From JAHLMP01 sp964608845 (GTDB lineage Archaea > Aenigmatarchaeota > Aenigmatarchaeia > GW2011-AR5 > JAHLMP01), in the NCBI GenBank assembly GCA_964608845.1, contig CAZSPP010000006.1:1-9120 (forward strand): a stretch of DNA of 9,120 nucleotides, in the 5' to 3' direction. The notes under the pieces were generated by a model. It worked only from the letters and a program-made list of their open reading frames with translations. It had not been told where the DNA came from and did no database searches. How positions within the stretch are numbered: position 1 is the stretch's first letter; every line of letters starts with the position of its first letter. Below, in pieces: positions 1 through 6,505 of the stretch. The translations under genes and the position numbers were made by a program.

Positions 1-123
1 TTCAAACCTTTTATTCTTTTTATTAACTACAGGCCACCAATTCTGCTTTCCAAAATGTTTTAAAAGCAACTCATAAATTTTTATAAGCATTTCTTTATCT
101 TCAATTTCCTTAAGCATATCCAT
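1..123 (-). CDS. Endonuclease III-like (HhH-GPD) DNA glycosylase, N-terminal fragment
   Basis: Only the first 41 codons lie in the window; the gene continues past its left edge. The visible peptide begins MDMLKEIEDKEM and contains YELLLKHFGKQNWWPV (residues 17-32), followed by a basic stretch ending in RFE. This is the helical N-terminus typical of archaeal endonuclease III / MagIII-type base-excision glycosylases, where an 'HFG..WWP' segment precedes the FE-V-G-A-LTQNT block of the HhH-GPD domain. The helix-hairpin-helix, the catalytic Asp and any 4Fe-4S cysteines would lie outside the window, so substrate (oxidised pyrimidines or alkylated purines) cannot be told. The ATG at 121-123 is chosen; a second ATG at 115-117 is possible. 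It diverges from the P-type ATPase across only 40 bases. Family call is by recognition of the WWP segment and is moderately sure. Confidence 0.7.
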   Translation of the reverse strand, partial: MDMLKEIEDKEMLIKIYELLLKHFGKQNWWPVVNKKNKRFE

Positions 124-133
124 TTATATTTTC

Positions 134-145
134 TTTTTAAATAAA
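134..145 (+). promoter_or_regulatory. TATA box for the P-type ATPase gene
   Basis: TTTTTAAATAAA is centred about 25 bases before the ATG at 164. That is the usual archaeal distance from TATA box to transcription start, so the transcript probably begins at or within a few bases of the start codon (leaderless or nearly so). No convincing Shine-Dalgarno sequence lies in front of the ATG, which agrees with this. Confidence 0.5.
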
Positions 146-163
146 TTTTTAGTGGAATGAGCA

Positions 164-2647
164 ATGAAAGAAAAAACAATACAAGGCCTTTCTTCAGCAG
201 AGGCGAACAAAAGGCTTAAGATTTATGGAGAAAATGAGATCAAAAGGGAAAAAAAGGTCTCTGCAATAAAAATATTTCTTTCCCAATTTTCTTCTCCTTT
301 AATTTTGCTTTTAATTGCAGCAGCTTTTATTTCATTAATATTAAATTATCAAACAAAAGAATTTCTTGATACGATATTAATTCTTGCAATAGTTTTTGCT
401 TCTGCTATAGCTGGCTTTGTTCAAGATTATAAAGCAGAAAAAGCAGTAGAAAGTTTGAAAAAAATGGCAACTCCAAAAGCAAAGGTCATAAGGGATGGAA
501 AAGAGCAGGAGATTTTATCCACTCACATAGTTCCCGGAGATATAATTATTTTAGAGAGTGGAGACATAATACCTGCAGATGCAGAAATAATAGAAGGCAC
601 ATTACAAATAGATGAATCAATTCTAACAGGAGAATCAAGAGCAGTAACAAAAAGGAAAAAAGAAAAGATATTTTCTTTCTGTTCTGTATATACAGGGAAC
701 GCTATTGCTAAAGTGATAGCTACTGGAATGAATACTGAAATCGGAAAGATTGCAGAAAAGATTCAAGAAATAAAAGAATCAAAAACACCTTTTGAAATAC
801 AAATCGAAAAATTTACAAAAAGATTGATATATATTACAATCATAATAATAATTTTCACATTCCTAATAGGATTTCAAAAGTTTGGCTTTTTAAATTCTTT
901 TCTTCTCGCTATTTCTTTGGCAGTAGCTGCAATACCAGAAGGATTACCAGCAACAACCACAATAGCATTATCCTTAGGAGCAAGAGAAATGGCAAAGAAA
1001 AATGCTTTGGTTAGAAGGCTTTCAATAATTGAATCTTTAGGGTCTTGCAATGTTATATGCGTTGATAAAACAGGAACAATAACAGAAGGTAAAATGAAAG
1101 TTATTGATATATTTTCTTTTGGGAAAAAGGATTTAGCTATATATTGCTGCTATTTTTGCAACAATGCAAAAAAAATAATTAAGGATGGAAAGGAAAAGAT
1201 TGTTGGTGATGAGACAGATGTGGCTTTATTTGAATTCTCTAAGGATAGGATAAAGATAAAAGGAGATAGAATAGAAGAAATACCTTTTTCTTCAGAAAGA
1301 AAGATGATGTCTGTGGTTTACAAATTTTCTAATCTAGAAAAAATGCCAAAATATTTAAAAAGTCAAATAGTTTTTTCTAAAGGCGCGACAGAATCCATCC
1401 TAGAAAAATGTGACAGAGTTTTGGTTAAAAATAAAATTGTAAAATTAGATAACAAACTAAGAAAGATTATAGAAGAAAAAAATTATGAATATGCTTCTCA
1501 ATCCTATAGGGTAATAGCCCTTGCATTTAAAGAATATAAAAAGCCAATAGAAAAAAATTTGGTATTTTTAGGATTGGCAATACTTCTTGATCCACCAAGA
1601 AAAGGTGTTAAAAAGGCTTTGAGTGAATGCTATTCGGCTGGCATAAGAGTTATAATGCTTACAGGCGATAACCAAGAAACAGCAAAAGCTATTGCAAAAC
1701 AAATAGGATTAAAAACCAATGGAGCAATAACAGGAAAAGAATTGGATAGTATGAGCGAAAAAGATTTGAAAAATACACTGAAAAATGGAACAAACATATT
1801 TGCAAGGATTTCTCCGTTCCATAAGCTTAATATAACCAAAGCTCTGAAAGAAGAAAAAAATATAGTCGCAATGACAGGTGATGGGGTAAATGATACATTA
1901 GCATTAAAAGAGGCTGATATTGGAATATCAATGGGAATAAGAGGAAGCGAGGTGGCAAAAGAAACAAGCGATATAATTCTTTTAGATGATAACTTTGCTA
2001 CAATAAGAAATGCAATAAAAGAAGGTAGAAGAATTTTTGAAAATATAAGAAAGTTCGTTAATTATTTGCTTTCTTGTAATATTGCAGAGGTTTGTGTTAT
2101 ATTTTTAGGTGCTTTATTTTATCCGTTTGTTCTTCTTTATCCTGTGCAGATATTATGGATAAATTTGGTAACAGATGGATTACCTGCTATAGCATTATCA
2201 TTAGATCCAGCTGGTCCAAAAATTATGAAAGAAAAACCTAAGCAAAATGAAATATTAGATAAGAGACTGATGAAAATGATTATATTCATTGGAATAGAAA
2301 TTTCAATTATATTGTTTTTATTATTTTTCTTTTCTTTTGAAAGGTTTGGTTTAGAAAAGGCAAGATCAATATTGTTTACTGGTTTTGTAACTTTTGAGTT
2401 TGCTAGAATAGCTGCAATAAAATATTCAGAAGGCATGCTTACAAAAAATTTATTTAAAAATAAGCTTTTATGGTTTGCTGTTCTTGTTTCACTTATTCTC
2501 CAACTTTTTATTATTTATTCTCCATTATCAAATTATTTTGGTGTTGTCTCTTTAGATTTTATGGATTGGCTGATATTGATTTTTGCAACATTTATATGCT
2601 TTTTAATAAGCATATTAATAACCAAAATGATTTATAAGAGAGATTAA
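164..2647 (+). CDS. P2A-type cation-transporting ATPase, probably Ca2+ export
   Basis: An 827-residue P-type ATPase with every core motif: actuator-domain TGES (155-158), M4 PEGLP (258-262), phosphorylated DKTGT with Asp301, nucleotide-domain KGA (406-408), DPPR (476-479), MLTGDN (498-503) and the hinge TGDGVND (571-577). M6 carries NLVTDGLPA (667-675), the mark of the P2A (SERCA/PMR1) branch. By alignment with SERCA, the Ca2+ ligands appear conserved: Glu259 in M4, Asn639 and Glu642 in M5, Asn667, Thr670 and Asp671 in M6, and perhaps Glu745 in M8. An N-terminal cation-ATPase domain (about 1-60) and about ten membrane helices fit a full-length prokaryotic member. It would couple ATP hydrolysis to pumping Ca2+ out across the cytoplasmic membrane. 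The family is near certain; Ca2+ is inferred, with Mn2+ or another cation possible. The gene has its own TATA box. Confidence 0.93.
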   Translation: MKEKTIQGLSSAEANKRLKIYGENEIKREKKVSAIKIFLSQFSSPLILLLIAAAFISLILNYQTKEFLDTILILAIVFASAIAGFVQDYKAEKAVESLKKMATPKAKVIRDGKEQEILSTHIVPGDIIILESGDIIPADAEIIEGTLQIDESILTGESRAVTKRKKEKIFSFCSVYTGNAIAKVIATGMNTEIGKIAEKIQEIKESKTPFEIQIEKFTKRLIYITIIIIIFTFLIGFQKFGFLNSFLLAISLAVAAIPEGLPATTTIALSLGAREMAKKNALVRRLSIIESLGSCNVICVDKTGTITEGKMKVIDIFSFGKKDLAIYCCYFCNNAKKIIKDGKEKIVGDETDVALFEFSKDRIKIKGDRIEEIPFSSERKMMSVVYKFSNLEKMPKYLKSQIVFSKGATESILEKCDRVLVKNKIVKLDNKLRKIIEEKNYEYASQSYRVIALAFKEYKKPIEKNLVFLGLAILLDPPRKGVKKALSECYSAGIRVIMLTGDNQETAKAIAKQIGLKTNGAITGKELDSMSEKDLKNTLKNGTNIFARISPFHKLNITKALKEEKNIVAMTGDGVNDTLALKEADIGISMGIRGSEVAKETSDIILLDDNFATIRNAIKEGRRIFENIRKFVNYLLSCNIAEVCVIFLGALFYPFVLLYPVQILWINLVTDGLPAIALSLDPAGPKIMKEKPKQNEILDKRLMKMIIFIGIEISIILFLLFFFSFERFGLEKARSILFTGFVTFEFARIAAIKYSEGMLTKNLFKNKLLWFAVLVSLILQLFIIYSPLSNYFGVVSLDFMDWLILIFATFICFLISILITKMIYKRD

Positions 2648-2669
2648 AAAGTATAAAACACCCAAATTC

Positions 2670-2679
2670 TATTTAAATT
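2670..2679 (+). promoter_or_regulatory. Possible TATA box for the MFS transporter gene
   Basis: TATTTAAATT lies about 45-50 bases before the ATG at 2723. A start about 25 bases downstream would leave a leader of about 22 bases. The 75-base gap after the ATPase makes a separate promoter plausible, but read-through cannot be excluded. Confidence 0.35.
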
Positions 2680-2722
2680 TTTGTTGCCAATAGTTTAGGT
2701 AAAATATAAGAGATTGATTTTT

Positions 2723-3904
2723 ATGAAGAAGCCTTCGAAAATTAATAAAAAAGAAAAGAATTCAAAAAAATCTGAAAGAATAGTAAAAACATTTGCATTA
2801 GCTTCTTTTTTGAATGATATGGGTTCTGATATAATATATCCTATATGGCCAATATTCGTTACAAGTGTTTTAAATGCACCAATGACAATCTTAGGATTTA
2901 TAGATGGGTTGGGTGAAGCGATAGTTTCAATCTCACAAGCAATCTCAGGTTATATTTCTGATAGAATAAGAAAAAGAAAGATTTTTGTTTGGAGTGGATA
3001 TTTCTTAGGATTTTTGTCTAGGATTGGATATGCATTCTCAACAACATGGCATCATTTGATTCCATTTAGAATTTTAGATAGATTTGGTAAAATTAGATCT
3101 GCTCCAAGGGATGCTATTGTTGCAGATGTTTCTAATAAAGAAAATAGAGGAAGAAATTTTGGATTGATAAGAACAGCAGACAATTTAGGCGCTTTGTTAG
3201 GAATAATAATATGCTTTTTACTTTTAGGAATTCTTGGTTATAGAAATTTATTTCTATTAGCTTCAATACCTTCATTATTAAGTGTTTTGTTGATTTTATT
3301 TTTTGTTAAAGAAGGCTATAGAAAAACAAAAAAGATTTATAAAGGGATTTCTTTAAAAGATTTGAGTAAAAATTTTAGGTTGTTTATATTTTTGAGCGCA
3401 ATATTTGCATTAGGCTCTTTCAGCTATTCCTTTTTGATGATATTTGCTAAGGAATATGGATTTTCAGAATATCATCTTCCATTACTTTATCTTTTATTTA
3501 CTTTAATGGCATCAATCTTTTCCTTACCTTTTGGAAAGCTTTCTGATAAAATAGGAAGAAAAAACGTTTTGCTTATTTCATATTTTCTTTGGGTTTTGGT
3601 TTGTTTTGCAATGATTAATGCATCTTTTGCAAAAGAACTAATTGTTTTTTCATTCTTTTTATATGGAATGCATAAGGGCTCCCTAGAGCCTTCACAAAAA
3701 GCGTTTGTTTCAGAATTGGCGAGAAAAAAATATAGAGCAAGCTCTTTGGGATTGTTTCAGATGATTATTGGATTATGTGCTTTACCTTCTTCTCTAATTG
3801 CAGGAATTTTATGGGATAAAGTAAACTTATTAGCTCCATTTTATTTTTCAATTTTCTTAACACTAATCTCAATAGGAATTTTAGTAATTGTAAAAGCAAA
3901 ATAA
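2723..3904 (+). CDS. Major facilitator superfamily (MFS) transporter
   Basis: A 393-residue membrane protein with about twelve predicted helices, the usual MFS length. It has the two MFS signature loops: GYISDRIRKRK (76-86) between TM2 and TM3, and the repeat copy GKLSDKIGRK (271-280) in the second half. After TM4 comes RILDRFGKIRSAPRDA (117-132), close to the DRxGKGxRxxPRDA signature common to a branch of archaeal and bacterial MFS proteins whose substrates are mostly unknown. The N-terminus is very lysine-rich (KKPSKINKKEKNSKKS), fitting a cytoplasmic tail. The ATG at 2723 is chosen over the in-frame TTG at 2714 because ATG is the commoner start and loses no conserved sequence. It follows the ATPase by 75 bases and converges on the methyltransferase. 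Drug or metabolite efflux is a guess; substrate cannot be read from the sequence. Confidence 0.88.
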   Translation: MKKPSKINKKEKNSKKSERIVKTFALASFLNDMGSDIIYPIWPIFVTSVLNAPMTILGFIDGLGEAIVSISQAISGYISDRIRKRKIFVWSGYFLGFLSRIGYAFSTTWHHLIPFRILDRFGKIRSAPRDAIVADVSNKENRGRNFGLIRTADNLGALLGIIICFLLLGILGYRNLFLLASIPSLLSVLLILFFVKEGYRKTKKIYKGISLKDLSKNFRLFIFLSAIFALGSFSYSFLMIFAKEYGFSEYHLPLLYLLFTLMASIFSLPFGKLSDKIGRKNVLLISYFLWVLVCFAMINASFAKELIVFSFFLYGMHKGSLEPSQKAFVSELARKKYRASSLGLFQMIIGLCALPSSLIAGILWDKVNLLAPFYFSIFLTLISIGILVIVKAK

Positions 3905-3947
3905 TTTTTATAAAAAATTTTTAATAGTAAATCGTTTTTCAAAAAAA
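3905..3947. terminator. T-rich convergent intergenic spacer, likely two-way terminator
   Basis: The 43 bases between the converging MFS and methyltransferase genes hold T runs on the plus strand (TTTTTA, ATTTTT, GTTTTTC) and matching T runs on the minus strand (from AAAAAA and AAAAAAA). Archaeal RNA polymerase stops on oligo-T without needing a hairpin, so this spacer probably ends both transcripts. Confidence 0.4.
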
Positions 3948-4493
3948 TCATTTCACCCCAATAACCATTATGTGCATGCTAAGCCTTTTGCAGAAGAAAG
4001 AGAGAGTTTTGGAAATAATTTTAACAAAAGGAATAAGACATTTTCTTATTCTCTTCTTTTCTAAGCTATATACACCATATTCTATTTCAATGTTTTTAAA
4101 TCCAGCATATTCTAACCAATTCTTTAAATGATTCGGTGTAAACAAGGCATAATGTCTATCTTCTTTAAAACCTTCTTTTTTTCTCCACCTTTCATACCCT
4201 CCATGATGAGTATCAGTAAAAAGTCCAAAAAATCCAGCGTTATCTGTTAATATTATTAATCTTCCTCCCTTCTTCAAAACCCTATAGCTTTCTTTTAAAA
4301 AATTTATTGGATTTACGAGATGTTCAAAAAGAAAACCAGAAAAAATTTCATCAAAATAATTGTCTGGAAAAGGAAACTTATCTTTATTTACATCAATTCC
4401 CTTTACTTTTTTATTTATTGGATATAAGTCAATAAAATGAGTGCCGTAAAGATCTTCACCGCAACCGACATTTAAAATTTTTTTTCTCTTCAT
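3948..4493 (-). CDS. Class I SAM-dependent methyltransferase (Methyltransf_11-like)
   Basis: A 181-residue Rossmann-fold methyltransferase. Motif I, ILNVGCGED (6-14), binds S-adenosylmethionine. Motif II is GIDV (32-35) with the ribose-binding acid Asp34. Then come FPFPDNYFDEIFSG (40-53), FEHL (56-59) with the His often seen at the end of this motif, and the KKGGRLIILT strand (74-83). The C-terminal half (TDTHHGGYERW, 93-103, then a basic helix) should set the acceptor and is not one I can match. Similar small enzymes often act on glycans, lipids or other small molecules; the acceptor is unknown. The ATG at 4491-4493 is right at motif I, leaving a very short N-terminus, which is normal for this group. 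The gene stands alone, convergent with the MFS transporter and head-on downstream of the minus-strand tRNA-Arg. Confidence 0.85.
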   Translation of the reverse strand: MKRKKILNVGCGEDLYGTHFIDLYPINKKVKGIDVNKDKFPFPDNYFDEIFSGFLFEHLVNPINFLKESYRVLKKGGRLIILTDNAGFFGLFTDTHHGGYERWRKKEGFKEDRHYALFTPNHLKNWLEYAGFKNIEIEYGVYSLEKKRIRKCLIPFVKIISKTLSFFCKRLSMHIMVIGVK

Positions 4494-4526
4494 TTTAATC
4501 TACAAATCCTATTTTCTAATTAAGAT

Positions 4527-4537
4527 TTTTTAAAGTA
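4527..4537 (-). promoter_or_regulatory. Possible TATA box for the methyltransferase gene
   Basis: On the minus strand CTTTAAAAAAT lies about 35-45 bases before the ATG at 4493. A start about 25 bases downstream would give a leader of 10-15 bases. It sits just beyond the 3' end of tRNA-Arg, so tRNA read-through could also feed this gene. Confidence 0.35.
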
Positions 4538-4545
4538 AAATTTCC

Positions 4546-4550
4546 AAAAA
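4546..4550 (-). terminator. Oligo-T end of tRNA-Arg
   Basis: Five T residues on the minus strand directly follow the discriminator base of tRNA-Arg, the usual intrinsic archaeal stop. CCA is not encoded and must be added after transcription. Confidence 0.45.
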
Positions 4551-4564
4551 TGGGCCCGGAAGGA

Positions 4565-4596
4565 TTCTCGAATTTTAAGTTTTTAATTCAAAAAAT
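4565..4596 (-). other. tRNA-Arg intron 2, T loop, position 59/60 (32 nt)
   Basis: A bulge-helix-bulge can be drawn directly. The outer helix is the T stem (GAGGG/CCTTC). The 4-bp central helix is T-loop TTCG (54-57) with intron CGAG, one U-G pair included. The 3-nt bulges are AAA and AAT. Cutting each bulge after its second base yields TTCGAA + T, exactly the T loop expected. The inner helix is AT-only (TTTT/AAAA, slightly out of register), so the motif is relaxed. Because of the A-run, a junction at 57/58 or 58/59 gives the same product; 59/60 is favoured by the bulge rule. Confidence 0.75.
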
Positions 4597-4625
4597 TTCG
4601 AACCCTCGACCTGCTGGTCCGAAGC

Positions 4626-4638
4626 TTCGGCAATTTTT
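4626..4638 (-). other. tRNA-Arg intron 1, anticodon stem, position 30/31 (13 nt)
   Basis: The intron is AAAAATTGCCGAA. A bulge-helix-loop motif fits: tRNA bases 25-28 (CGGC) pair perfectly with intron GCCG, flanked by TGA and AAG. Cutting after the second base of each (TG|A and AA|G) joins GCTG to GCTTCGGA and restores all five anticodon-stem pairs. There is no inner helix, so the first bulge merges with the terminal loop. Forming this motif needs the D stem and anticodon stem of the precursor to open in part. Confidence 0.75.
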
Positions 4639-4675
4639 CAGCCGCTCTATCCAGACTGAGCTACGGGCCCATATA

Positions 4676-4710
4676 CAAAATTAAAATTATAAAATCAAAA
4701 TTAAAATTAT
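4676..4710. repeat. 15-bp direct repeat in the divergent promoter region
   Basis: CAAAATTAAAATTAT occurs twice without mismatch, at 4676-4690 and 4696-4710, separated by AAAAT. It fills the space between divergent tRNA-Arg and the 4727 gene. It may be a simple AT duplication or a doubled factor site. Confidence 0.55.
4687..4694. promoter_or_regulatory. Shared TATA-like element for tRNA-Arg and the 4727 operon
   Basis: TTATAAAA reads TTTTATAA on the minus strand. It is about 20 bases before the 5' end of tRNA-Arg and about 25 bases before 4715 on the plus side, which would give the 4727 gene a short leader containing AGGT. Whether one element serves both directions or two overlapping TATA boxes exist in this AT stretch cannot be decided by eye. 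Confidence 0.4.
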
Positions 4711-4726
4711 GAAGTCAGGTAAAAAA

Positions 4727-5035
4727 ATGAGTATATTCATGCTTATTGGAATTTTGTTAGTTATAATAATATCTTTCTCACTTTCTCATTTAATTACCAA
4801 GAATATAATTTTTTCTTTCTCAATATCTCTTCTTATTACATCCTTTTTGCTTACAACCTCTAGCCCAGAAATAGCAGGAATGAGAAGTTTTTTGTTGTTT
4901 TCAATATTTGCCTTTTTAATTTTAATAACAATAATTTTGTTTGTGTTTAATGCTTTAAGCCTTACTACAATAAGTATCGCTTTTGTTTTAATATCTTTAG
5001 TAATTTTTGGTTTTTTGATATTTATATTATCATGA
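4727..5035 (+). CDS. Small four-helix membrane protein, function unknown
   Basis: A 102-residue protein made almost wholly of hydrophobic segments, at about residues 2-22, 27-44, 54-76 and 80-101, joined by very short loops (HLITKN, TTSSPEIAGMRS, NALSLTT). No catalytic motif or known family is recognised. The ATG at 4727 is chosen because AGGT (4717-4720) sits six bases before it at normal ribosome-site spacing. An in-frame ATG at 4709 would add MKSGKK, a plausible positive N-terminus, but has no ribosome site and overlaps the direct repeat. It is the first of four plus-strand genes (gaps 25, 4 and 4 bases), so it is probably cotranscribed with them, perhaps as a membrane anchor or partner. 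That role is inference. Confidence 0.65.
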   Translation: MSIFMLIGILLVIIISFSLSHLITKNIIFSFSISLLITSFLLTTSSPEIAGMRSFLLFSIFAFLILITIILFVFNALSLTTISIAFVLISLVIFGFLIFILS

Positions 5036-5050
5036 GAAGATTTTTTATTA

Positions 5051-5055
5051 GGGTG
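5051..5055 (+). promoter_or_regulatory. Ribosome binding site of the 5061 gene
   Basis: GGGTG lies five bases before the ATG at 5061 and matches the archaeal anti-Shine-Dalgarno (GGTG core). It supports this start over the in-frame ATG at 5121. Confidence 0.5.
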
Positions 5056-5060
5056 CTTAT

Positions 5061-5564
5061 ATGGTCTGGGCATCAACAAAACTAACAATATGGGATTATA
5101 TTTATAGGGATGTAAAAACGATGAACTTTTCATATAAAGGAAAGAACCCAGAGCTTCTTTATAAAAAAGTAAAAGAGCTTTTGCAAGATGTTTTCAGAAT
5201 ACCTCCGGGAGGATTTCAAGAAAAATCTTATTCAATAAATAAAACTGATAATGGATTGGAATTTGAGGCAGAATGGGAAGCAATAAGACAATTAGATGAT
5301 TTTAGCTATTTAAAAGTTGACATAACAATAAGAGGATTTTCTTCTGGAGGAATAGGAAAGGTATCAATAAGCTATAGACCAGTTCTAATGACAGAATATC
5401 CTCAAGACACATTTTGGCAGCAAAGCATTTTTTATGAGATTTTAAGAAGGATGTGGCATACATTATTTTACAGAAAAAAGAGAGATGAATATTATGAGCT
5501 CGGAAGAGAGCTTAGTGAAAAGTTTGAAAGTGAATTAAAAGAATATATGCAAAAGATCGGTTGA
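5061..5564 (+). CDS. Conserved-looking protein of unknown function, paralogue of the next gene
   Basis: A 167-residue soluble protein that I cannot assign to a named family. Layout: an N-terminal strand (MNFSYKGKN, 21-29), an amphipathic helix (ELLYKKVKELLQDVF, 31-45), alternating strands around EFEAEWEAIRQLDD (67-80), YLKVDITIRG (83-92) and GKVSISYRP (99-107), then a long aromatic and basic C-terminal helix with TEYPQDTFWQQSIFYEILRR (111-130) and FYRKKRDEYYELG (136-148). There is no signal peptide or membrane segment. The next gene repeats the same order of elements, above all the FYxKxRxEYxExG core, so the pair are diverged tandem copies. GGGTG five bases upstream supports the start. It sits inside a four-gene run with tight spacing, so a joint complex is plausible but unproven. 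Confidence 0.8.
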   Translation: MVWASTKLTIWDYIYRDVKTMNFSYKGKNPELLYKKVKELLQDVFRIPPGGFQEKSYSINKTDNGLEFEAEWEAIRQLDDFSYLKVDITIRGFSSGGIGKVSISYRPVLMTEYPQDTFWQQSIFYEILRRMWHTLFYRKKRDEYYELGRELSEKFESELKEYMQKIG

Positions 5565-5568
5565 GTAT

Positions 5569-6063
5569 ATGCCATCAATAAGTATTGTGGATGATTTATT
5601 ATATCCAAGAGATAAGATAGAAATAAAATTTTCTGGAGAGAATGTTGCATCAATATGCAATCTCATAAGACCAATATTAGAAAGGGTTTTACAAGTTGAA
5701 GCAAAAGATACATACGAAAGAATATTGAAATGGGATAGCACATCAAATCCAAGAAGTTTTTATAATGAGTGGACGACAAATAAAGAAGAGGATAAGTGGA
5801 CGGTATATTCTTTCAAAATAATTATAAAAGGTAATCAAGATATAAATACAAAAAAAGGAAATGTAAGTATAGAAATATATTCTTGGCTGAGAACATCTTA
5901 TGAATATTCTAATTTTATTCAAAGGTTTCTTTGGATATTATATAATCGAATTTTTTATTATAAGAGAAGAAGAGAATATATTGAAAGAGGAAAATGGCTT
6001 ACATTTCAATTAAGAGATGAAATAATGAAAGCATTAAATATACCTAAAATAGCTGAAGAGTGA
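5569..6063 (+). CDS. Protein of unknown function, tandem paralogue of the 5061 gene
   Basis: A 164-residue protein starting four bases after the previous stop; GGTTGAG overlapping that stop can act as a ribosome site. It mirrors its neighbour: KIEIKFSGEN (17-25 region), a helix (SICNLIRPILERVLQV, 28-43), a WT/EW-containing strand region (FYNEWTTNKEEDKW, 64-77), SFKIIIKGN (81-89), KGNVSIEIYSWLRTSYEY (96-113) and the C-terminal helix FYYKRRREYIERG (129-141). The shared 'FY-K-RxEYxExG' block, the strand order and equal length show common descent, though identity is low elsewhere. No catalytic residues stand out; the tail is basic and aromatic, which could suit nucleic-acid or membrane-surface binding. 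Function unknown. Confidence 0.8.
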   Translation: MPSISIVDDLLYPRDKIEIKFSGENVASICNLIRPILERVLQVEAKDTYERILKWDSTSNPRSFYNEWTTNKEEDKWTVYSFKIIIKGNQDINTKKGNVSIEIYSWLRTSYEYSNFIQRFLWILYNRIFYYKRRREYIERGKWLTFQLRDEIMKALNIPKIAEE

Positions 6064-6067
6064 TAAA

Positions 6068-6505
6068 ATGGTTTTTGAAAGTCTCAGAAAAAGGTTTAGG
6101 AGAGATAGCGGTATAGATGAATATGAGAGAATTAAAGCAGAGATACTTTCTCAAAAAACCGAAGAGAAAAAAGAAGTAGAGAAACCTTTAATAGAGAATT
6201 TTAGGACAGGAAGAAGGTTCGGAATTCAAGAAAAAATTCCTACTCATGATTTTATTTTAAGAGAACCTTTAGAAAAAAGAATAGAAGAAAGAGCGGAAAC
6301 ATTTAAAAGGGAGGAGCGAGAAGAATATGAGCCAAACTTTTTAAGATTTTCAGAGCCAAAGCCAATGATAGAAGAAAGTTATGGAAATGCAAGTATAGAT
6401 CAAAGGCTAAGAATAATAGAAGAGCAGCTTTCTGCTATAAAAGCTCAGAATGAATTGATAATAGAGAGGATAAAAAGCTTGGAAAGAAGGTTGGGATATG
6501 TTTAG
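6068..6505 (+). CDS. Charged protein with C-terminal coiled coil, function unknown
   Basis: A 145-residue protein with a basic N-terminal helix (MVFESLRKRFRR, 1-12), a long middle part rich in Glu, Lys and Arg that looks disordered (about 28-107, including TEEKKEVEKP and KRIEERAETFKREER), and a heptad-like helix at about 109-143 (QRLRIIEEQLSAIKAQNELI followed by IERIKSLERRLG) that should form a coiled coil. No enzyme motif is seen. GAGTGAT, which includes the previous stop codon, is a good ribosome site just before the ATG at 6068, so translation is probably coupled. As the last of the four-gene run it could be a scaffold that brings together the two paralogues and the membrane protein; that is inference. 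Confidence 0.75.
   Translation: MVFESLRKRFRRDSGIDEYERIKAEILSQKTEEKKEVEKPLIENFRTGRRFGIQEKIPTHDFILREPLEKRIEERAETFKREEREEYEPNFLRFSEPKPMIEESYGNASIDQRLRIIEEQLSAIKAQNELIIERIKSLERRLGYV

Larger units (their letters stand above)
4551..4670 (-). tRNA. tRNA-Arg(TCG) with two introns
   Basis: The ends pair as a perfect 7-bp acceptor (GGGCCCG with CGGGCCC) plus discriminator A at 4551. The D arm is normal: GCTC/GAGC around a loop with GG and A20, a known arginine identity base. The rest folds only after removing two insertions. Taking out 13 nt (4626-4638) between positions 30 and 31 gives a perfect anticodon stem GCTGG/CCAGC and loop CTTCGGA, so anticodon TCG at 4620-4622. Taking out 32 nt (4565-4596) from the T loop between 59 and 60 gives stem GAGGG/CCTTC and the standard loop TTCGAAT. 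The spliced molecule is 75 nt with a 5-nt variable region. Both junctions coincide with bulge-helix-bulge cut sites (see the intron entries). An off-the-shelf scan with only a 37/38 intron allowed would miss it or misread the anticodon. CCA is not encoded. Confidence 0.88.

Noticed and set aside
1630..1839. Minus-strand open frame of 69 codons inside the ATPase gene
   Set aside because: It lies fully antisense to the conserved P-domain coding sequence, has no ribosome site and no family resemblance.
2137..2436. Minus-strand open frame of 99 codons inside the ATPase gene
   Set aside because: Its hydrophobic look comes from the antisense of membrane helices M6-M8; there is no independent start signal.
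4551..4670. tRNA-Arg as a pseudogene or as another isotype
   Set aside because: Every stem is fully paired after intron removal (one G-U in the T stem), A20 fits arginine and the splice motifs are consistent. A GAA (Phe) reading from the intron region has no T before the anticodon and no matching stem.
4786..5133. Minus-strand open frame of 115 codons
   Set aside because: It is antisense to the 4727 membrane gene and the start of the 5061 gene; the lysine and isoleucine-rich product reflects base composition only.
5535..5741. Minus-strand open frame of 68 codons
   Set aside because: It overlaps the junction of the two paralogue genes on the opposite strand and lacks start signals.
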